From the NCBI RefSeq assembly GCF_041321095.1, contig NZ_JBGGWE010000002.1, forward strand, positions 310,001 to 374,000: a DNA stretch of 64,000 bases, in the 5' to 3' direction. Of the stretch, positions 26,586 through 36,987 are shown one piece after another (positions within the stretch are counted from its first letter, which is position 1; the number at the start of each line of letters is the position of its first letter). Origin of the DNA: Fibrella arboris (GTDB lineage Bacteria > Bacteroidota > Bacteroidia > Cytophagales > Spirosomataceae). The notes under the pieces were generated by a model. It saw only the letters and a list, made by a program, of their open reading frames with translations. It ran no database searches and was not told the DNA's origin. The translations under genes and the position numbers were made by a program.

Positions 26586-27353
26586 TCACTCTCCCGCCAC
26601 TTCCGCCCAGACGGGGCCATGATCGGAATGGACTGCATTGGCATGGTGCCCGGCGGCCAGCAGGCGGTCACGAAGGGGTTCGGCCAGCGAGATATAGTCG
26701 ATACGCCAGCCTTTGTTATTGGCTCTGGCCCCGGCCCGGTAGCTCCACCAACTGTATTCGACCAGCTCAGGATTCTTTTCGCGGAAGGCATCGATGAAGC
26801 CACTGGCAAACCAGTTGGTCATCCAGGTACGTTCCTCGGGCAGAAAACCAGTTGAATTTTTGTTGCGGATGGGGTCGTGAATATCGGCCTCGGTATGGGC
26901 AATGTTGTAATCACCCACTACGATCAGGTTAGGTCGAGACTGCCGAAGAGTATGAGCGTATTCGAAGAACTCATTGAGAAACTGCATCTTGAAGCCCTGC
27001 CGTGAGTCGCCCGACGTACCTGAGGGGAAATAGCAGTTCAGGATGGTCAGATCACCGAAGTCGGTGCGAAGAATGCGGCCCTCGCAATCGTAATGCGCTA
27101 GTCCACAACCTAACACGGCCTTGTCGGCGGGCATTTTGGCGAAGGTAGCCACACCTGAATAGCCTTTCTTTTCGGCGGCATGCCAGTGGTACGTAAAACC
27201 GAGTGCCTCGAAGACACTAAGATCGACTACATCGTGCGTTGCTTTCACCTCCTGAAGGCAGAGCACATCAACCGGATGCTCACGCAGCCAGTCGATCAGG
27301 CCGTTTTTGATGGCCGCCCGGATGCCATTTACGTTATAGGTAACTAAGCGCAT
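26586..27353 (-). CDS. xth: Exodeoxyribonuclease III
   Basis: An AP endonuclease and 3'-5' exonuclease of base-excision repair, 255 aa. Motifs: VTYNVNGIRAA, the metal-binding Glu in LCLQEVKA, VGDYNIAHTEADI, and the catalytic SDHGPVWAE at the end. On the minus strand a TTTCTTTG box ends 4 nt before the ATG, so its mRNA may be leaderless. The 3' end lies inside an imperfect inverted repeat that extends back to about 26470 and includes a nine-G run at 26509-26517. Confidence 0.94.
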   Translation of the reverse strand: MRLVTYNVNGIRAAIKNGLIDWLREHPVDVLCLQEVKATHDVVDLSVFEALGFTYHWHAAEKKGYSGVATFAKMPADKAVLGCGLAHYDCEGRILRTDFGDLTILNCYFPSGTSGDSRQGFKMQFLNEFFEYAHTLRQSRPNLIVVGDYNIAHTEADIHDPIRNKNSTGFLPEERTWMTNWFASGFIDAFREKNPELVEYSWWSYRAGARANNKGWRIDYISLAEPLRDRLLAAGHHANAVHSDHGPVWAEVAGE

Positions 27354-27418
27354 GGTGCAAAGAAAAGACTTTTTTTAGCCCTAAATCCGTTGTACCGTAA
27401 AGCTTCTGTCTCCCCTTT

Positions 27419-28096
27419 ATGAAACTTCCGCTCGGTGGTCTTACACTCCTGTTCCTTGCTTCTTGTGCGGCCCCGCGGCCATTGACTGCCGAATTGAGAC
27501 CCAACTCGCTCAAAGCCAATAACCTGGAAGAGACAATCAGCCGCCGCGACGAGGTCATGCTGGCCTATTCACTGGTCAGTTACGACGCGCAGAATAAAGC
27601 GGTCGGCGTAGTCAATGGCGGTTGGGGCGTTCAGTCCATGACAAAAGGTACGTCGGCCGATCTGACCAAATCGATCCCGATCCGACTACCGATGCCCAAA
27701 AACGGCCGCATGGTAGCGTCGATGGTGCTCATTGAAGTAGACGATTACAATCAGGCGTCGGAACTGCTGGGGAAAATTCAGCGGGTGAACACCGTGATCA
27801 GCGTCCCGGCGGGCATTTTGCTGGCTGGTGCCGAAGCGCTCACTCCGTTGAAATATGTGGCCGCAGGACTAACGGCTGCTGGCATGGGCCTCCAATTCGC
27901 CAATCAGCTCGACGACGACGATGTGTTGGGGCAGAGCAGCGTGGAGTTGACCGATGCCGCCATTCGCAAGTCGGGCAAACGGATAATGCGGATTCCTGCC
28001 CACTTCACCGGTCAACACCTGCGCGATTCGTTCGACTATGAACTGACGTACGATCTGAGCCTAAAAAACGTTAAAATAGAGCCTTCTGGCCAATAA
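27419..28096 (+). CDS. Hypothetical lipoprotein
   Basis: The product is 225 aa with a lipoprotein signal (LLFLASCAAP). I do not recognise the family. A hydrophobic patch near residues 125-160 (ISVPAGILLAGAEALTPLKYVAAGLTAAGM region) may be membrane-active or a buried helix, followed by an acidic turn (QLDDDDVLG). It is monocistronic, with a -7 box for the next gene starting 5 nt after its stop. Confidence 0.7.
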   Translation: MKLPLGGLTLLFLASCAAPRPLTAELRPNSLKANNLEETISRRDEVMLAYSLVSYDAQNKAVGVVNGGWGVQSMTKGTSADLTKSIPIRLPMPKNGRMVASMVLIEVDDYNQASELLGKIQRVNTVISVPAGILLAGAEALTPLKYVAAGLTAAGMGLQFANQLDDDDVLGQSSVELTDAAIRKSGKRIMRIPAHFTGQHLRDSFDYELTYDLSLKNVKIEPSGQ

Positions 28097-28100
28097 GTCC

Positions 28101-28108
28101 TATCTTTG
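28101..28108 (+). promoter_or_regulatory. -7 promoter box for the parvulin lipoprotein gene
   Basis: TATCTTTG matches TAnnTTTG. It lies 61 bases before the ATG at 28170 and 28 bases before an alternative GTG at 28137. Confidence 0.45.
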
Positions 28109-28169
28109 TCGGTTCTCTTTCGGGCACTATTCGGTTGTGTCTGCTTGTTTTGACTGTAGCAATCCGTAC

Positions 28170-30539
28170 ATGCGCTTACCTGGTTCAACGTCATTGTTTT
28201 CTCAGCAACCTCCCCCCTCTTTCAGCTCGCCTTCTTGTCGGCGGTTTGTTGGGTCGGCCCTTTGGCTGGCGCTCGTCACCGCCTGTAAAACGTCGGCGCC
28301 GATAGCCACCACGCCCCCGGCAGTAGGTACGCCTAAGCCAGTCGTCTTGACCCTGGGCGACAATAAGGCAATTTCCAGCGACGAATTTTTCGACTCGTTC
28401 ACGAAGAACCAGTTATCGGCCGATTCGTCACAGCGGACCGATATTCGTAGCTATCTGGACCTGTACACGAACCTGAAACTGAAAGTATTGGCGGCAGAAA
28501 AATCTGGCCGCGACACGACAGCAGCGTTTCGGGAAGAGATGGCTACTTACCGGAAGCAGCTGGCGCAACCGTACCTGACCGATAAAACGCTGGTTGAACA
28601 GCTGACCAATGAGGCCTACCAGCGGATGCAGCAGGAAGTGCGGGCCTCGCATATTCTGATTCCAGTCCCGGAAGAAGCAGCCCCGGCCGATACCCTGGCC
28701 GCCTACCAGCAGGCGCTGGCCATCCGCAAGCGCATTCAGGACGGGGAATCCTTCGCTACGGTAGCCCGGCAAGTATCAAAAGACCCCACAGTAGCCAGAA
28801 ACGGTGGTGACCTGGGTTATTTTTCTGCCTTTCAAACAATCTATCCATTCGAGAATGCAGCCTACCTGCTTCCGGTTGGTAGTTTGTCGGCCCCTGTTCG
28901 CACTCGTTTCGGGTATCACCTGATTCAGGTAAATGACCGGCGCCCATCGCGGGGTAAAATACAGGTGGCCCATATTCTTGTTCGTCTTTCGCCCACGGCC
29001 GAGCCTGCAGGTGTGGCCGCCGCCAAAGCCCGGATCGATGAGGCCTATGCCAAACTACAGGCAGGCGATTCATTCGAAGCCCTCGCCAAACTTTATTCCG
29101 ACGATACTCAGAGCAAAAATGCAGGCGGCAAATTGCCACCCTTTGCAACAGGTCAGAATGTACCAGCCCTGGAAGAAGCCGCGTTTAACCTGACCACGCC
29201 CGGCAGCTACAGCCCGCCTTTCAGAACTAATTATGGCTGGCATATCCTCAAACTCATTGAACGTAAGCCGATCGAACCGTTTGCTGAACTGGCGCCGGCA
29301 CTCCGGCAAAAAGTAGTGACCGATTCCCGCTCGGAAGTGGTACGGAATACCACCCTTCAGCGCCTTAACCGGGAATACACGGTCGGCGAGAACGAGTCGG
29401 TCAGACAGACAGCCCTCGCCCGCGCCGATTCAAGTCTCCTGCAAGGCCGGTGGCGCCTGCCAACGCCCGCCGACGAATCGACCCTGCTGACGATTACTGG
29501 TGCCGGTGGGTACACGGCCAGCATACCGGCCTCAAAATTCTTTACTTACGTTCAACAGAAGCAACTGCCACGCTCAGAAATGGGTCTTACTGCCAGAGCG
29601 GTCATGCAGCGCCTCTACACCCGGTTTGTGGGCGATCAACTGATGGCGGCCGAAGAAGCCAACTTGGAAAAAAAATACCCTGAATTCAGGAATTTGCTGG
29701 CTGAAGTACGCGATGGTGTGTTGTTGTCACAAGTGATGGAAGAGCAGGTCTGGGAACGCTCATTGGCCGATTCAACTGGGCAGAAGCAATATTTTGAACA
29801 GAACCGGGCAAAATATACGTACCCGGCCAGAGCCGTAGCGACCATTCTTGACGCGACCGACGAAAAACTGTTGGCCGATGCCAAAGCACGGCTGGCGACC
29901 AGTCCGTATCCGCTGAAACGATCGGCCCCTGATCTACTGTTCGAACAAAATCAGACCGCCTTGTCGTCTGGGGCTACTGATGCCATGTTCGACATTCTGG
30001 TGACGATGGTCAAGAACCCGGCGTATGTACTCGACGTAACGGCTTCGCACGATGCCACGGAGAAAGACAGCGTCTCGGCCGGACGGCTTCGATCGGTTGT
30101 CACCTACCTGACCAGCAACGGTGTTCAGCTTGCCCGCATCAATGAAAAAGATTTGCAGGGGTCACGGCCCACGAGTGCCACCGCCCGCCGGGTATCATTT
30201 ACGTACCTGACAACATCCAGGCAGGATATAGCCCGGGTGGTGAGTGGAACTGTGGCCAATGCCGTTACCATTACGGAAGGCATTTTTGCCAAAGGGCAGA
30301 ACCAGTATGTTGATGAGCTACCGTGGCAGACAGGCACCAATTCCTTTACCAAAGGAAACCGGCTTGTGCAGGTCACCATTTCGAAAATAGAGCAACCCCG
30401 CCCCCGCACTTTTGCGGAGGCGCGTGGGGCCGTCATTAATGATTACCAGCTCTATCTGGAGCAGCAGTTTTTAGCTGACCTACGGCAGAAATACCCCGTT
30501 CGGGTGAACGAGGACGAATTGAAACGACTCTTAAAATGA
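28170..30539 (+). CDS. Lipoprotein peptidyl-prolyl isomerase with two parvulin domains
   Basis: A SurA/PrsA-like periplasmic folding factor of 789 aa. A lipoprotein signal ends in LWLALVTACKTS. Two parvulin domains follow: the first VRASHILIPVPEE...NGGDLGYFSAFQ...FGYHLIQVNDRRP, the second VAHILVRLSPTAEP...NAGGKLPPF...YGWHILKLIERKP. A long C-terminal region without clear similarity completes it. I preferred the ATG at 28170 over a GTG at 28137. It is followed by a second parvulin gene, so the two probably share the job of assembling outer-membrane proteins. Confidence 0.86.
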   Translation: MRLPGSTSLFSQQPPPSFSSPSCRRFVGSALWLALVTACKTSAPIATTPPAVGTPKPVVLTLGDNKAISSDEFFDSFTKNQLSADSSQRTDIRSYLDLYTNLKLKVLAAEKSGRDTTAAFREEMATYRKQLAQPYLTDKTLVEQLTNEAYQRMQQEVRASHILIPVPEEAAPADTLAAYQQALAIRKRIQDGESFATVARQVSKDPTVARNGGDLGYFSAFQTIYPFENAAYLLPVGSLSAPVRTRFGYHLIQVNDRRPSRGKIQVAHILVRLSPTAEPAGVAAAKARIDEAYAKLQAGDSFEALAKLYSDDTQSKNAGGKLPPFATGQNVPALEEAAFNLTTPGSYSPPFRTNYGWHILKLIERKPIEPFAELAPALRQKVVTDSRSEVVRNTTLQRLNREYTVGENESVRQTALARADSSLLQGRWRLPTPADESTLLTITGAGGYTASIPASKFFTYVQQKQLPRSEMGLTARAVMQRLYTRFVGDQLMAAEEANLEKKYPEFRNLLAEVRDGVLLSQVMEEQVWERSLADSTGQKQYFEQNRAKYTYPARAVATILDATDEKLLADAKARLATSPYPLKRSAPDLLFEQNQTALSSGATDAMFDILVTMVKNPAYVLDVTASHDATEKDSVSAGRLRSVVTYLTSNGVQLARINEKDLQGSRPTSATARRVSFTYLTTSRQDIARVVSGTVANAVTITEGIFAKGQNQYVDELPWQTGTNSFTKGNRLVQVTISKIEQPRPRTFAEARGAVINDYQLYLEQQFLADLRQKYPVRVNEDELKRLLK

Positions 30540-30601
30540 GTCTTCTGGTAGCTGCTTTCAGTTGCTTCGCCAATAGCAACTGAAAGCAGCGACCAGAAGA
30601 C
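30540..30601. repeat. Long inverted repeat between the two parvulin genes
   Basis: Arms of 27 nt (30540-30566 and 30575-30601) pair with one mismatch around an 8-nt loop. The first arm starts at the last base of the upstream stop codon. It probably forms a very stable hairpin that terminates or insulates transcription between the two chaperone genes. Confidence 0.8.
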
Positions 30602-30621
30602 AGCAAACTCTCAGTTACGAA

Positions 30622-32076
30622 ATGAATAAAGTACACACCGCATCGCTGAGTCTGTTGGGGGCCACACTGACCCTGGCCCAGGCGTTTAGCACCGGCGGAT
30701 TTGCGTCTCATCCCGCAACCCTTCCGCAGGCGGCCCGGCCAGTTGCTGTTGTAGCACCTGCCGATACCGTCGTGGATAACGAAACGGTTCTGCTGAACAA
30801 GATCATAGCCAAGGTCGATAATTATTACGTCTTGAAGTCGGACCTGGAAGAGGCGCTACAGTCCTACGCGGCCAACGGTCAGCAGGCCCCTCAGAAATGC
30901 CAGTTGCTGGAAAGCCTGGTCATCAACAAGATGATGCTGGCCAAGGCTGAGATTGACTCCGTAGTGGTTGATGAAAAGCAGGTCGACAGCCAGCTGGATA
31001 GTCGGATGTCGTACATGGTTCAGCAGTATGGTTCGGAGAAAAATATCGTTGAGCAGTTTGGCAAAAGCCTCGAAATGCTGAAAGGCGAGGTACGTACCCA
31101 GGTGCGGGATCAGATGCTGACGCGCAAAATGCAGGAGACGATCACCACGAAAACGAAAGTTACCCCCCGCGATGTACTGAAATTTTTCAATACCATTCCG
31201 AAAGACAGCTTGCCTTATATGCCAGCCGAGGTAGAAGTTGGTCAGATTGTCCGGTATGCCGTCGTTACGAAAGCGCAGAAAGATGTATTGCGGCAGCGGT
31301 TGCAGGCTTTGAAAGATAGCGTACTGCACGGTGCCGATTTTGGCGTTTTGGCCAAAGCCAATTCGGAGGATGTCGGCTCTGGTGAGAAAGGCGGCGATCT
31401 GGGCTACGCAAAGCGGGGCATGATGGTGGCTCCTTTTGAAGGGGCTGCCCTGAAGCTCAAACCAGGCGAATTGTCTGACATTGTTGAATCGGACTTCGGG
31501 TTTCACCTGATTCAGTTGATCGAAACGCGGGGCGCCGAATACCACGCCCGGCACATCCTTCTTCGTCCTGAATACAACCGCCTCGAAGTGACTGAGCCTA
31601 CCCGTTTCCTCGACAGCCTGCGTACTATGATTCAGCTGGACAGTATTAAATTCGACAAAGCAGCCAAGGATTTCTCAGAAGACAAGGCAACGGCCGATGC
31701 TGGGGGCTTACTCCGTGACGCTCAGTCGGGTAGTGCCCGCCTGGCGATGGACGGCACCATGGATTATGCCATGTTCTCCATATTGGACACCATGACGGTA
31801 GGAAAAATTACCCCTGTTTTGCCATACCGTTCCGACGATGGCAAAACAGGGGTACGGATTTTGTACTACAAAACCAAGATAGCCCCGCACACAGCCGACT
31901 ATAAGCTTGATTTCGAAAAGCTCCAAAACATTGTCTTGCAGAATAAGAAGAATAAGGCAATCGATGAGTGGTTCCGCAAATCAGTCAGTGATGTGTATAT
32001 CACGGTTGACCCTGAGTACACTGGTTGCCGAATTTTTGGCACGACTCAGAACAGCGGAGCCCAGGCCGCTAACTAA
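30622..32076 (+). CDS. surA: SurA-like periplasmic peptidyl-prolyl isomerase
   Basis: The product is 484 aa with an N-terminal export signal. A SurA_N-type helical segment follows (LLNKIIAKVDNYYVLKSDLE, LLESLVINKMMLAKAEID), about residues 55-180. Two parvulin-type regions come next (EVGQIVRYAV...GGDLGYAKRG...FGFHLIQLIETRG, and YHARHILLRP). This matches SurA architecture, a chaperone for outer-membrane proteins. The symbol rests on architecture only. Confidence 0.85.
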   Translation: MNKVHTASLSLLGATLTLAQAFSTGGFASHPATLPQAARPVAVVAPADTVVDNETVLLNKIIAKVDNYYVLKSDLEEALQSYAANGQQAPQKCQLLESLVINKMMLAKAEIDSVVVDEKQVDSQLDSRMSYMVQQYGSEKNIVEQFGKSLEMLKGEVRTQVRDQMLTRKMQETITTKTKVTPRDVLKFFNTIPKDSLPYMPAEVEVGQIVRYAVVTKAQKDVLRQRLQALKDSVLHGADFGVLAKANSEDVGSGEKGGDLGYAKRGMMVAPFEGAALKLKPGELSDIVESDFGFHLIQLIETRGAEYHARHILLRPEYNRLEVTEPTRFLDSLRTMIQLDSIKFDKAAKDFSEDKATADAGGLLRDAQSGSARLAMDGTMDYAMFSILDTMTVGKITPVLPYRSDDGKTGVRILYYKTKIAPHTADYKLDFEKLQNIVLQNKKNKAIDEWFRKSVSDVYITVDPEYTGCRIFGTTQNSGAQAAN

Positions 32077-32106
32077 CGAATCTGACATAATTTGTGAGTA
32101 AGCTGG

Positions 32107-32153
32107 ATAATGGCATTGCGAATTACCAATTTGGTAGCGAGCAGTGCCATTAT
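32107..32153 (+). terminator. Hairpin after surA
   Basis: Outer arms 32107-32119 and 32141-32153 (13 nt, one mismatch) enclose an inner stem (TACCAA/TTGGTA). A T-rich tail follows. It lies 30 bases past the surA stop and is a likely terminator. Confidence 0.65.
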
Positions 32154-32212
32154 TTGTTATAGATTCTCCATTTTGCACTTCAAATTCATCATTGTTAATA
32201 AAACTTCCCCTA

Positions 32213-33173
<961 letters not shown>

Positions 33174-33175
<2 letters not shown>

Positions 33176-33246
33176 GTGGGGGATCAGCGGGCTGGTGATC
33201 AGGGGTCAGCTATAGAGTTGGCCCTGATCACCAGCCCTGTCCCCAC
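33174..33246. terminator. Dyad between convergent genes
   Basis: Inner perfect 16-nt arms (33189-33204 and 33222-33237), with a partly paired outer extension, fill the whole gap between the moxR stop and the convergent nucleotidyltransferase stop. There is no T-run. It probably blocks read-through in both directions. Confidence 0.65.
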
Positions 33247-33247
33247 T

Positions 33248-33832
33248 TTACAAAGCCTCTACTTGCGCCCAGAAGTCCAGATCGATGGCCGCCGGTTCAA
33301 ACTGCACGTCGGCCAGATCATTCCGGTGCTTAATAATAACCCATTTCGGAGCTTTGTCGGCCGTTAGCTGCGACAGCGCCTCTGCATACTGTCGGGTAAA
33401 CAGCGCAGGCATATGTACCTGATCACCATACCGTGTGGCGACCATCCCTTTTCCCGTCTCCTGCTGCGTGGCCACCAGTTGCTGAAGCAGCGCTGGCGTT
33501 AGAAAAGGTTGGTCGCAGGGCATCACTATAAATGTATCGATCGTTGGCTGCATCAGAAACAGGCCCGCCAGCCCCATTTTCACCGACGATGCAATTCCAT
33601 CCGCATGCGTCGGATTGTCGATCAGTGTGACGCGCAACCCATCGAGTTCTGGAGCGATCTGTTCACGACGGTCACCCAACACAATCACCACAGGCCCCCC
33701 TAAATCGGCGGTGAGTGCAATCTCGGCGGCGTTCCGTACTAACGAGGTTCCGTTTACAGTCAATAGCTGCTTGGCGATGCCCCCAAAACGCTTCGACGAC
33801 CCCGCTGCCAGCACAATAATTCCCGTTTTCAT
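33248..33832 (-). CDS. MobA/MocA-like nucleotidyltransferase
   Basis: The product is 194 aa from the ATG at 33832. It has the NTP-transferase start IIVLAAGSSKRFGGIAKQLL and the metal-binding VMPCDQPFLTP motif, as in enzymes that add CMP or GMP to molybdopterin. The likely role is molybdenum cofactor maturation. It could act with the molybdate importer at 15357-17595, although the two loci are apart. It is 11 nt downstream of an outer-membrane protein gene on the same strand. Confidence 0.82.
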   Translation of the reverse strand: MKTGIIVLAAGSSKRFGGIAKQLLTVNGTSLVRNAAEIALTADLGGPVVIVLGDRREQIAPELDGLRVTLIDNPTHADGIASSVKMGLAGLFLMQPTIDTFIVMPCDQPFLTPALLQQLVATQQETGKGMVATRYGDQVHMPALFTRQYAEALSQLTADKAPKWVIIKHRNDLADVQFEPAAIDLDFWAQVEAL

Positions 33833-33843
33833 AGGTAAGACGG

Positions 33844-34623
33844 TCACTGGAAAAATGGTATCGTAATGCCCACATAGGTCAACCCTGAATGGCTCCGAAA
33901 CCTGTTATTGTTATCTACCACGTTTTTAACCGATGCAGTATATTCGGTAGTCAACCATTGATAGCCTACTTTAACACCAAACCGTTGGGCCAATAGCACC
34001 TTGGCATACACCTCCGTTGCAATCGTGCCAATGGTATTATCACCCAGAAGCTGCACGTTGGCGATAGTCGGTTTGGCCGTTTGAGCCACATTAGACCCGG
34101 TGAAACGGATAATCGAGTCGGCACCCGCTACAGATTTGCCAGCAAAGTAGCCTGTCGAGGAAACATATTGGCCTATCCGGTTTTTACCGATCGTGATGCC
34201 CAGCAAATCAGCACTGGCGCCAATCTCAATGAACTTTAGGTGAAACTGCGCTCTGATACCAAAGTTCAGAGACGTACCAGAAGCTGACGCCATGCGGAGC
34301 GTATCCAGGTTTTGTGGAACCAGCGGTGCTCCGAGCGCATAGATTCCCGATTTGCCGCCCCTTGAGATGTAAGCAGGCGCTGTTGTATACGTTACATTAC
34401 TGGCGTAGAAAGTTCTGAACGAAGTAGTCCAGCCGATAGCGAAACGTTTTCGTTCACCAATATTCAGGAGTTGGTAATACGATAATGACGGACTAATCTG
34501 ATCCTGACGAAAACCTGCCTCAATATCCACTCCGGAACGGATACGGGTAGAAACCGGTGACTGCGCGAACGATGCCAGGGGCAACAGACAAAAAAGCAAA
34601 AAACGTAGGTTGTTCATGTTCAT
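33844..34623 (-). CDS. Outer-membrane-like protein of unknown family
   Basis: The product is 259 aa with a signal peptide (LRFLLFCLLPLASFAQ). The mature part alternates strands typical of a small beta-barrel (YYQLLNIGERKRFAIGW, FGIRAQFHLKFIEIGAS, FGVKVGYQW) and ends in an aromatic residue (GITIPFFQ). I do not recognise a named family. Two ATGs near the start are only two codons apart. It is probably cotranscribed with the nucleotidyltransferase gene. Confidence 0.75.
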   Translation of the reverse strand: MNMNNLRFLLFCLLPLASFAQSPVSTRIRSGVDIEAGFRQDQISPSLSYYQLLNIGERKRFAIGWTTSFRTFYASNVTYTTAPAYISRGGKSGIYALGAPLVPQNLDTLRMASASGTSLNFGIRAQFHLKFIEIGASADLLGITIGKNRIGQYVSSTGYFAGKSVAGADSIIRFTGSNVAQTAKPTIANVQLLGDNTIGTIATEVYAKVLLAQRFGVKVGYQWLTTEYTASVKNVVDNNNRFRSHSGLTYVGITIPFFQ

Positions 34624-34662
34624 AAAAAAAGCCAGAGGTTAAAGCCGACAGGCTAACCTCTG
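34624..34662 (-). terminator. Intrinsic terminator of the 34719-35084 gene
   Basis: An interrupted stem (34633-34646 with 34651-34662) is followed on the minus strand by seven T residues (A-run 34624-34630). It lies 57 bases past the stop of the upstream minus-strand gene. Confidence 0.8.
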
Positions 34663-34718
34663 ACCATAGTGTAGTCGCCGGCAAATATACGCCTCATTTT
34701 GAGCAATGGCTGGTTACT

Positions 34719-35084
34719 TTATGCCACTGGCTCGAAAGCAGTTGCCTGTTTCAACGTCCGTTCATTTCCGGTTTCAGGGTCCTGGTAGGTATAGTCACTG
34801 ACTTCGATCGACACTTTCTTTCCAAGCAGTTTATTGGTGTCTAACTGGTTATTGGCGCCTGTTTCTACCCCCACTGCCCGGCATAGCTCCATTAAGATAG
34901 GCATCCCTGCCGGTGAAATATAAAAGCGCTGGTTGACAAACCCGTCTTCATTTTCAAAACGGCAGGCGATAAACGGTACGTCCTTATATTCACTTTTTCC
35001 TTCGTCAATATTCGTAATATCAACAGTCTGCCGGCCATCCGACAGGAAAGGCTTATCGAGGCCTTCCTCTACATTAATTTTCAT
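34719..35084 (-). CDS. Small conserved-looking protein of unknown function
   Basis: The product is 121 aa, acidic and soluble, without a signal peptide. The sequence KINVEEGLDKPFLSDGRQTV and a central FYISPAGMPILMELCRAVG suggest a compact alpha/beta fold. I do not recognise the family. A dedicated terminator and divergent orientation to the membrane AraC regulator show it is a separate unit. Confidence 0.7.
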   Translation of the reverse strand: MKINVEEGLDKPFLSDGRQTVDITNIDEGKSEYKDVPFIACRFENEDGFVNQRFYISPAGMPILMELCRAVGVETGANNQLDTNKLLGKKVSIEVSDYTYQDPETGNERTLKQATAFEPVA

Positions 35085-35228
35085 TGCGCTGAGCGTTAGA
35101 TTTGTACTTTAGTAACGGAAAGAACCGTATAAGTGTTAGCAGCACGAGTCGTTGTCTTGTGGGCTTTCTACCTTAACAAGGTGACAGTCAAACGCTCCCT
35201 TTTACTCATATTCATCAGCAATCAACGA

Positions 35229-36914
35229 ATGAAGACGATCTGGCTGCTTTTATGGCTGCTCCTTTCTCTGGTCAGTAGTCATTCAGCTCTTCAGGCGCAG
35301 CCACCATCAGCACCCACCACCTATCGGTTTGTCCTGACGGAGTTGCCTATCAATACGCCGCATGATGCGCAGCTCTTTTTATCCGGCAATTTCAACAAAT
35401 GGAATTCAGCTCACCCCGACTACCAATTTCAACGCAAGCTGGATGGATCCTATCAGCTCACTATACAGACAGCGCTGCCCAGACTGGAGTTTAAAGTAAC
35501 GCGTGGCACCTGGGAATCTGTTGAAGGGTTTGAGAATGGGAATGCCCGTCCCAACCACGTGCTTGCCCGTTCGGCCAGCAAAGCCCCCGTAGAAGTAGAG
35601 GTGGCGGTGCGTAGCTGGGAGGACTTGTCAGGTACGTTCCATTTTTATTCCATCTACGACTTACTAATGTTGTTTGCGGCTTTTCAGGGCCTGTTGCTCT
35701 TAATCGCCATTCCGAGCATCCAGAATTACAATAAATCGGCAAACCGATGGCTGGTGCTCCTGCTGGGATTCAGTTCACTGCTCATTTTTGTGAGAACTGT
35801 TGCGGCCTACCGTGAAGTGGCGCAGACCTACACAAAGTTGCTCTTGTTTCCCGAACTGATTCTGTTCCTGTATGCGCCCCTCTTTTACATCTATCTCCGA
35901 AAGCTGCTGTTCAACACCAGTCGGCCCGCGGCCGACTGGTGGCGGTATTTTGTCCCCTCACTGGTGCAGATTGTGGTGTACATGCCTTATCTGCTGAGCG
36001 AGAATAAACTATTACAGCTTAAGATCGTCAATCGGGATCCCTGGTTATCAGGGCTGTTTTTGGTGGCTGGCCTGATTGGTCTGCTCTACAATTTTTTCTA
36101 CTGGCTCTTGTGCCGACGCGCCATCAAGACTTACCAGGAACAACACCAGATGAGCCTCTCCACAGAGCCCCAGGTGCAGTATTTAAATACCGTGTTAACT
36201 ATCCAGGCTGTTTGTCTGGCGTTGTGGTGCTTTTTCTTCGGCCTGGTTGCCGTTGGGATGCTGACAAATACCGAGATTCTTCCCATTGCCCAGAAAAATG
36301 TTGACCTGATCTGGCTTACTTTCTCAAGCATCATTTACCTGTTAGGCTATTACGCTATTCACCAACCCGAACTGTTCAAACTTCCCGATACGGAGCGGGT
36401 CCCGCTGCTCGACGCGGAGCCGAGAGTAGTGTCGGAAAGCGACAGTCGGCCCGTCCCGATTCCCGATCGAACAGCACATGGGTCAACCGAACTCTTTTTT
36501 CCAACAGAAGAGCGACAAACCGGCCTGCCACCCGTGTCGGAACCAACACAGACGGTGCTGGCACTTCGCCAGCAGTTAGACAGTTACATGAAACGACAGA
36601 AACCATTCACCAACCCCAATCTGACCCTGGCCGAACTGGCGATTCGTTCAAGGATCCCGCCCCATGTCCTCTCTAAACTGCTTAATGAAGAGTATCAGAA
36701 GAATTTTTTTGACTTCATCAATCACCACCGGATCGAAGAATTAAAGCGTCGATTAAATGATCCCCGGTTTAGGTCCTACACCGTTTTAAGCATGGCTTTT
36801 GAAGTAGGGTTCAACTCTAAAACCGCCTTCAATCGTTCGTTCAAGAAGTTAACGAACCAGACACCCAGCGAATACCTTAGTTTACATCCTGGCCCCATTG
36901 AGCTAGTAGAATAA
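35229..36914 (+). CDS. Membrane-bound AraC-type sensor-regulator with CBM-like domain
   Basis: The product is 561 aa from the ATG at 35229. Order of parts: signal peptide (residues 1-25), a glycan-binding-like beta-sandwich about 30-130 (AQLFLSGNFNKWN, DGSYQLTI, LEFKVTRGTWESVEGFENG) resembling CBM48/AMPK glycogen-binding domains, seven hydrophobic membrane segments about 140-400, a linker, and an AraC-type HTH domain at ~455-555 (LTLAELAIRSRIPPHVLSKL, VLSMAFEVGFNSKTAFNRSF). It could sense glucan outside the membrane and activate the adjacent SusCDE genes directly. The domain order is read from sequence; the ligand is inferred. Confidence 0.85.
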   Translation: MKTIWLLLWLLLSLVSSHSALQAQPPSAPTTYRFVLTELPINTPHDAQLFLSGNFNKWNSAHPDYQFQRKLDGSYQLTIQTALPRLEFKVTRGTWESVEGFENGNARPNHVLARSASKAPVEVEVAVRSWEDLSGTFHFYSIYDLLMLFAAFQGLLLLIAIPSIQNYNKSANRWLVLLLGFSSLLIFVRTVAAYREVAQTYTKLLLFPELILFLYAPLFYIYLRKLLFNTSRPAADWWRYFVPSLVQIVVYMPYLLSENKLLQLKIVNRDPWLSGLFLVAGLIGLLYNFFYWLLCRRAIKTYQEQHQMSLSTEPQVQYLNTVLTIQAVCLALWCFFFGLVAVGMLTNTEILPIAQKNVDLIWLTFSSIIYLLGYYAIHQPELFKLPDTERVPLLDAEPRVVSESDSRPVPIPDRTAHGSTELFFPTEERQTGLPPVSEPTQTVLALRQQLDSYMKRQKPFTNPNLTLAELAIRSRIPPHVLSKLLNEEYQKNFFDFINHHRIEELKRRLNDPRFRSYTVLSMAFEVGFNSKTAFNRSFKKLTNQTPSEYLSLHPGPIELVE

Positions 36915-36934
36915 CGTACTCGCTTCACGTAAAA

Positions 36935-36987
36935 AACAGTAAAAGCGGCGTACCATTTTTCAAAAATGGTACGCCGCTTTTACTGTT
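36935..36987. terminator. Perfect 26-bp hairpin before SusC
   Basis: Arms 36935-36960 and 36962-36987 are perfect complements with a 1-nt centre. It lies 20 bases past the regulator stop and insulates the SusC promoter from the regulator transcript. Confidence 0.85.

Noticed and set aside
26452..26586. Small gene between rluE and xth
   Set aside because: The region is an imperfect inverted repeat of GAGAGTGAAAG units with a nine-G run; no frame looks coding.
30856..31554. 232-codon minus-strand ORF opposite surA
   Set aside because: It overlaps conserved SurA coding sequence completely and has no domain; codon pattern mirrors the plus-strand gene.
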